Positions 41,207 through 46,486 of a stretch of 46,486 nucleotides of DNA are shown here, piece after piece. The DNA lies in NCBI GenBank assembly GCA_020536535.1, contig JAHLWZ010000492.1, positions 1 through 46,486 of the forward strand. Direction: 5' to 3'. The notes under the pieces are model-generated. The model searched no databases, had not been told where the DNA came from, and saw only the letters and a list, made by a program, of their open reading frames with translations. A program made the translations under genes and the position numbers. The stretch comes from Pelomyxa schiedti. Its lineage: Eukaryota > Evosea > Pelobiontida > Pelomyxidae. The first letter of the stretch is position 1. Every line of letters starts with the position of its first letter.

Positions 41207-43401
41207 ATGTCGATTGTGTTGGCGTGCCGAAACACGCGCGATCTGAACACGAAAACAACGAAGCGATTGGGGCTGTCCCTCAACCCTGGTGCCACTGTCG
41301 AGCACATATTATCTACATTGCATTCTTCCGTAAGACGAAACAAACAATAAATGAAACGAGGGCTGGGTGGAAAGCAACTTTCTAATGAGCTGACACTTGG
41401 TTTTATTTTGTTGTGTCTTATTGGAAGTATAGTTTGGGGGAGGGCTGGGGTATGGATTATATGTGGATTCTACAGTTAGACCAAGGTGGCTTCTGAATCC
41501 CAACAACTCTTTGGAGGCTTGTGAACTTATCCCAGTATTTCTTCCTTCCCTTTTTTTTTCCCCCCTTCCTAACTGGCATGGTGACAAGGGTGAGGAGATT
41601 GTCTACTTAAAACTCACAAGGACTATGAGGGTAAAAAATATTGATGGCAACTTCATTACAGCTATGCTGGATAATACTACGTCTTTATCAGTAATCTCAG
41701 TGCTTGTATTGCGGCATTTTCAATTTATATCCCTGGCAGGAAATTGGTGCACACTTGCTGGAGCCATTCAATCTCGAATGGACTGACGAATATGGATTCC
41801 AGATGAATGGCAGTATGAACTCCTCATAAAAAGTTAAGAACGAAATTGACTTTTATATCCCTACAGAGGTTTGGTTAGATAGCAAGCTCTCTCTGACTGA
41901 TCATAATGTGCCAGAGACTGACACACTTGTATTTAAAAGAAAATTTTGGTTTCGTGAGCCTGAGTTTGATTTAAATTGTTCTGAAGAATACCTGAACATG
42001 TTGTTATTCCAAGTTTGATGAATTCTTAATGTGTGTTCTTTTTCTCATGTGGAACACAGGTGCATGAAGCCATATCTTCAGATTCTAGAATACTTCCCAG
42101 CAAAGTTGACGCCGCTAAGCTTGCCGCCATTTATCTTGCTGTTGAGAATGGGACAATGGATGAATTCCAGCGCTCTGTAGCAAACCATTCATATACTGAC
42201 TACAAGCACATGGAGTCAGAATTCACGAAGAAACTTTCACAGTGTGTCAACAAAGTCATTTGATTTCAACAGGCACTCACCGTTTTTTTCCTGTGTATTT
42301 GTGGGGGACCAGAATAGAAAAGTATACGCACATCTTCCTTCCTGTTGGAGGGAATCTAAAAGCATTGTTGGAGAAGCAATGACACACTACAGACAACTTG
42401 GCTTTCCAACTAAGAAGCAAGGGAAAATGGTGTATGTTAAAAAAGCATTCTCAGTGCCCTCGTTCGGGGCATTTCTCTTTATTGTTGAGGTATTTTAACC
42501 AAACAACAACCGTAACCCTCACTCGTTTAAGCTTAGAGATGGTTCTCGTCAGGCACAGTACATCTCACTTTACAAGGAAGGAGTCATTTTTGCGGATCTT
42601 CTCAAAAATGTATTGTTTCAAATTCTCCATATTCCCTCATTTCTCTGTCTTTGTAAGACAACCTTAAAATGCATTCCCTGGGCAAATATCAAACGATGGG
42701 GGCACTCAGCTGATACAGTTGTTTTTGATTGCCTCGACTCCAAGTATACTTTCACCACTATTGAGGGGCGGGCTATCACCGTTTTGTGCAACATAGTTGT
42801 CCAAATGGCAAAAGGTAAATTCAACCTTAGGAAAATATCTTTGAGGTCACCTTCCTCAGGTGAGCGTATTGAGAGACAAAAAACACCGAAGGCAAACACC
42901 AGCATCCCAGCGACCTATATTGCTCCTTCTGAAGAGACTTATGTTGTCCTACAACAGCCCTCAAATCCATCACAGTTACCCACATACTCTCTCATCAATC
43001 CCACACAAAATTCATCAACCCAACAAGAAATTCCACAAATGACCTCCCAACAACCAGCACCCTCCAAACCACTTCGACACCATCCACAACCACAAATTCC
43101 ACAGCCGGAACCCAGTCCCATAATAGATTCCAGCACATGTTCTTTCCTTCCCACCAAGCCCTCCTCATCAAACAGAGCAGAGTGCTCATTCCTAACACAC
43201 TCAATTCCCACAGCACAACACAATCCCGATCCACCGGCATTCAATCCGGACCCATCACCAGAATTACTGCAACCAACTCCACAACCGCCAATCATTCCTC
43301 AGTCACCCAGTCCTCTTGCTTCGTCACTCCCTGAGCCATTCCCTCCTACTGGATTTCCTGCTATTCATACCTACACTTGCTATGGAACCTCAGGGAATTG
43401 A
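41207..43401 (+). CDS. Talin-head-like FERM protein with proline-rich tail and no rod
   Basis: Well-supported exons are 41207-41329, 41433-41534, 41589-41690, 41740-41812, 41867-42012 and one from 42060; two or three more reach the last exon, which ends at 43401. The order of segments follows the talin head. F0-like YGLYVDSTVRPRWLLNPN and EEIVYLKLTRTMRVKNIDG come first. The F1/F2 border KLSLTDHNVPETDTLVFKRK plus FWFREPEFDL matches talin's linker and RRKF motif. F2 helices include VDAAKLAAIYLAVENG. F3 has EGVIFADLL, IPWANIKRW and FTTIEGRAITVLCNIVVQM. About 190 residues of Pro/Gln/Ser-rich sequence follow and then the stop. Talin heads bind integrin-type tails and phosphoinositides. There is no helical rod or I/LWEQ actin-binding module, so this would be an adaptor or competitor form (inference). 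Confidence 0.78.
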
Positions 43402-43592
43402 AAAACGTAGATTTTTTGTTCTGTAACATAATAAAAACCAAAAGTTGAGTCTCTTTCTCTTTCACTCAAATCCACTTTTGAATTTGTGGCAGAAATGTTT
43501 TTTGCGTTTGAAGGTAATACAATAGGAGTGAGTGTTGTGTTATGACTGCATCGAATTTTGTTGTTGACAAAGGGGGGTTGGTGTCAGATTTT

Positions 43593-46486
43593 TCAACGGA
43601 GGTTTTTGCACACTTCCAAAAGGTATGTAATAACGGAAAGCCTCTCCGGACCTCCGGCAGCATCAACAATGTCCTCAACATCCAACTGTAATTTGGTGAG
43701 GAATTGTGAGTTGTGCTGTGATGTTGAACTTACCAATTGTGTGACATTGTAGTGCTTCTCGGCAAGGTCAAATGCCAATTTGCAGTTTTCTGCTGGTTTG
43801 TCGGGGGAGAGTTTATTGAAATCAAATAAGCTTGGATTCCTATGGTGAACTAGTGCACAAAAAGCAAGCCCATCAGCCCAGCTCTATCAAGTAAAAGTTG
43901 TTAAGTTCAAAGTACTTGATTTTATCTGATAGTTAATATGGTACAAGCTAAAAGTTACAGATGTGAAATTCGTGACATTGACGTTCTTGTAGCCTTGCGT
44001 TTGATTCTGGCACCACAAGAGCAGTTTGGCAACCTATTTTTCTGTAAGAAATATTGAAGAAAGAGTAGGTTACTGGATCGTCTTTGCCTGTTTGCCTCCT
44101 CCGGTTAAATGCAGGGGGCTGTGGCTGTGCTGCAGTAGTTGTCGGGGATGGTTTGTTCTGTGATGTGGGACCTGCATCCATTATTAAAGTGTGCAAAGGA
44201 TTGGAAGAGGGGCGAACGCAGAGTTGGGGTAAATTTTCCTCCTGGACCCATGCCAGGCAATTGTACTGCCCCAGGACCTCCCATGCCCGGAAGTTGTACA
44301 CCCCCTGGGCGGCCCATTGATGGGCGATTGGGTGGCTGAACAATAGGTGTGTTTGTGGTTTTTGTCTGATGAGTGTTAAAATGCAGTTGAAACCCAATTT
44401 TATCACATACAGGAGGTGGTTCCGGCTCTTTGCTTTCCGATGATTCACGTGATGGGGTTGTCTGGTCAGCCTTGAGAGATGGAATCATTTTACTTCGAGT
44501 CTAAAAGTAGAGGAATTAATACAGATAAGGAAATAGACTAAAAAAGAAGTTATGTCAACCTTGGGATCAAATAATTCCCTGGAAGCCCTGTGGCGTTTGT
44601 AGCCTTTTGAACGAGTTAAAGTGAGCTGTTTGTTTGGGGGAGGGAAATGTAAGGAAGATGCAGAATAAATTGAAAGGGGAGTACATGAGTGAGGGGTGGT
44701 GCTGTAGATGACGGCAATGAACTTAGATCTGAGGGTGGTGCATTTTTATCTCTACGAAGTTGTTCCTCCCGTTCTTTCTCTTCAATCTTTTTCCTTTCAT
44801 CTTCTTGTTTCTGCATTTTGATTGCTTCCTCCTTTTTCTGTAATTCCTCACACTGCTTTCTTTCTATCTCTTGCTTGCGTTTTGCCTCCTCTTCTACTTG
44901 CCTTTGGAGCTCAAGTTGCTGTTGTAGTTCCTCTTCCTGCTTTTTCCTTTGCAGTTCTTGATAGAGAACCTTTTGTTGCAACTCTTCAGCAGCTTTCTTT
45001 TTGAGGAGTTCTTCCTCCAGTACTCGCTGCTTCCTCTCTTCTTCTATTTTGGCTTTTTCCAACTCTTCCTCATATTTCCTTTGTTGTCGTTCTGCTTCAA
45101 GCTTCTGTTGAAGGAGCTGTTCTTCGAAGGCTTTTTGTTGAAGTTCCTCCCGTTGCTTCTGCAGTTCCTCCTCATGTAGCTTTTGCATTTCCTCCTCCCG
45201 TTGCTTTTGCAGTTCTTTCTCGTGCTGCAACTCCTCCTGGTGTTGTCTTTGCAGGGTTTCTTCACGTTGTTTCTGCAGTTCCTCTTCACGCTTTTTCTGA
45301 AGTTCCTCCTCACGTTTCCTTTGCAGCTCCTGGCGCTGCTTTTGCAGTTCCTCTTCGTGCTGTTTTTGAAGTTCCTCCTCACGTTGCCTCTGTAAGTCTT
45401 CCTCATATCGCTTTTGAAGTTCATCGCGTTGCTGTTGCAGTTCCTTTTCACGCAGCTGTTGTAATTCCTTATCACGTTGCTTCTGTAGTTCTTCACGTTG
45501 CTGTTGCAGTTTCTTCTCGTGTTGCTTCTGCAGTTCCTCCTCATGTTGCTTCCGAAGTTCCTCCTCATGCTGCTTTTGTAATTCTTCCTCGCGCTGTTTT
45601 CGTTGTTGTTCTTCAAGAGAGCGCCGTCTTTCCTCATCTTGACGTTGTTGCTCTTGTCTAAGGGTTTCCTCCACCTCATGTTGCCTTCGAAGTTCCTGCT
45701 GACGTTTCTCTTCTTCCTCACTCTGCCTTTGGAGTTCTAGCTGCCTCTGCTCCTCGAGTTGAGCTTTTCTTTTCTCCTCTTCTCTCTTCTGCTCTATGAG
45801 TTTCTCCTGCTCCCTTCTGCGTTTTTCTTCTATTTTCCGTTTGGCTTCTTCTAGTCTTCTCATTTTTTCTGCAAGAAGTTTTTTTTCTTCAAGCAGCTTC
45901 ACCTCATTTTTGCGTTTCTCTTCAGCAGCTCTTTTGGCTTCAAGGGTTTTTTCCTCCATAATTTTCATCTCCCGTGCTTTTTCCTCAGCCAGTCTCATTT
46001 CCTCTTGCCGCTTTTGCTCTTTCTGTTTCTCCTCTTCTTCCAGAAGTTTTAAGGCTAGAACTCTTCTCTGTTCCTCTTCAGCTTCTTTCCTCTTGGTGGT
46101 CTCTAGCTCCATAAGTCGTAGATTTTCTTTTTGCCTCTCCTCTTCCTCTTGTTTTCTTCGTGCTTCTTGAGCTTCTTGTTGTTCTCTTTCCTCTTTCTCT
46201 TTTTGCTCTAGCAATCTCTGTTCCTCAAGTTGTCGTTGCTCTTGCAGTCTCTGTTCCAGTTGCTGTTTCTCTTGTAATCTCTGTTCCTCAAGTTGTCGTT
46301 GCTCTTGCAATCTCTGTTCCTCAACTTGCCGTTGCTCTTGTAATCTCTGTTCGTCAAGGCGTTGCTGCTCTTGCTTGGCCTTTTTTTTTTCCTCCAGTAG
46401 TCTTCTGGTCTCAACCAACTTTTTCTGTGCTTCCAAGAGTGCCTGCTTTTTTGCTGCAACAGCAGCCCTCCTAGCGTTTTCCTTTT
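43593..46486 (-). CDS. Long Glu/Gln/Arg coiled-coil protein with C-terminal calponin-homology domain (N-terminus outside window)
   Basis: The frame is open to the right edge (46486), so the start is missing. About 590 visible residues are an almost uninterrupted charged coiled coil built of EEELQKQR / EEQRLQEQRQL units. Short exons (SKGYKRHRASRELFDPK, then KMIPSLKADQTTPSRES) and a proline/glycine segment (GGVQLPGMG repeats) follow. The C-terminus is a CH domain of the alpha-actinin CH2/MICAL type: AKLLLWCQNQTQGYKNVNV, SWADGLAFCALVHH, LAFDLAEKHYNV, LDVEDIVDAAGG and VITYLLEVCKNLR, with the stop at 43593. A lone CH2-type domain usually does not bind actin strongly by itself. The protein may act as a long spacer linking cytoskeleton or membranes (inference). 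Confidence 0.75.
44740..46390 (-). repeat. Coding repeat region of the coiled coil
   Basis: Degenerate units of about 24-33 bases (CTGCAGTTCCTCCTCNNGTTG-like on the + strand) repeat dozens of times and encode EEELQKQ/REEELQ heptad-like blocks. Such tracts are prone to copy-number change and to assembly collapse. Confidence 0.85.

Noticed and set aside
45044..45721. 225-aa Asn/Arg/Lys-rich minus frame and the Phe/Leu-rich plus frames across 44689-46474
   Set aside because: They are shadows of the repetitive coiled-coil coding sequence in other frames.
1..46486. tRNA, rRNA, CRISPR arrays, bacterial operons or an integrated virus
   Set aside because: No cloverleaf, rRNA core motif, spaced direct-repeat array or viral hallmark gene was recognised by eye.

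Overview
This is a nuclear genome window from a single-celled eukaryote. The evidence is compact intron-bearing genes (GT-AG introns, mostly about 30 to 140 nt), no operons or bacterial ribosome sites, and eukaryote-only families: an RNF213-type giant AAA+ E3 ligase, SRA, ERGIC, EH, FERM, calponin-homology, F-box and a CLC channel with CBS domains. The mixture of talin-head, CH/coiled-coil, ankyrin/F-box and XYPPX proteins suggests an amoebozoan or related free-living protist. That taxonomic guess is weak and rests on gene content only.

Layout from left to right. 1-1669 (+) holds an ankyrin/F-box protein cut by the window edge, and 1739-3289 (-) a TPR protein. 3290-4380 is a spacer with one copy of a dispersed repeat. 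4381-18760 (-) is one RNF213-like gene of about 4,790 codons, split into two overlapping reading frames by a perfect 13-bp tandem duplication at 13467-13494. 18761-19801 is a divergent promoter region with a second copy of the dispersed repeat and a complete short inverted-repeat transposon with target-site duplication. 19802-21560 (+) is an SRA (methylcytosine-reader) protein with a C2H2 finger. 21737-23282 (+) is an ERGIC/Erv cargo receptor. 23359-26867 (-) is an SH3-CLC-CBS fusion. 27520-29494 (+) is a coiled-coil protein with a C-terminal EH domain. 29715-31459 (-) is a secreted beta-helix protein. 31510-32957 (+) is unrecognised.

The right half holds a dynamin-like GTPase/membrane hairpin/protein kinase fusion (33130-36179, -), a dynactin-p24-like protein (36441-37454, -), an unrecognised Ser/Thr/Pro-rich protein (37728-39913, -), an XYPPX-repeat protein (40166-41045, +), a talin-head FERM protein with a proline-rich tail (41207-43401, +), and a coiled-coil/CH protein that runs off the right edge (43593-46486, -).

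Exon structures were worked out by hand from GT-AG sites and codon-phase agreement, so they are models without transcript support. Most candidates for new biology are unusual domain fusions: GTPase+kinase, SH3+CLC lacking both gating glutamates, and SRA+C2H2. The genes do not form an obvious single pathway. Several concern membrane traffic and the actin/microtubule cytoskeleton (ERGIC, EH, dynamin-like GTPase, dynactin-like, talin head, CH protein), which may be coincidental.
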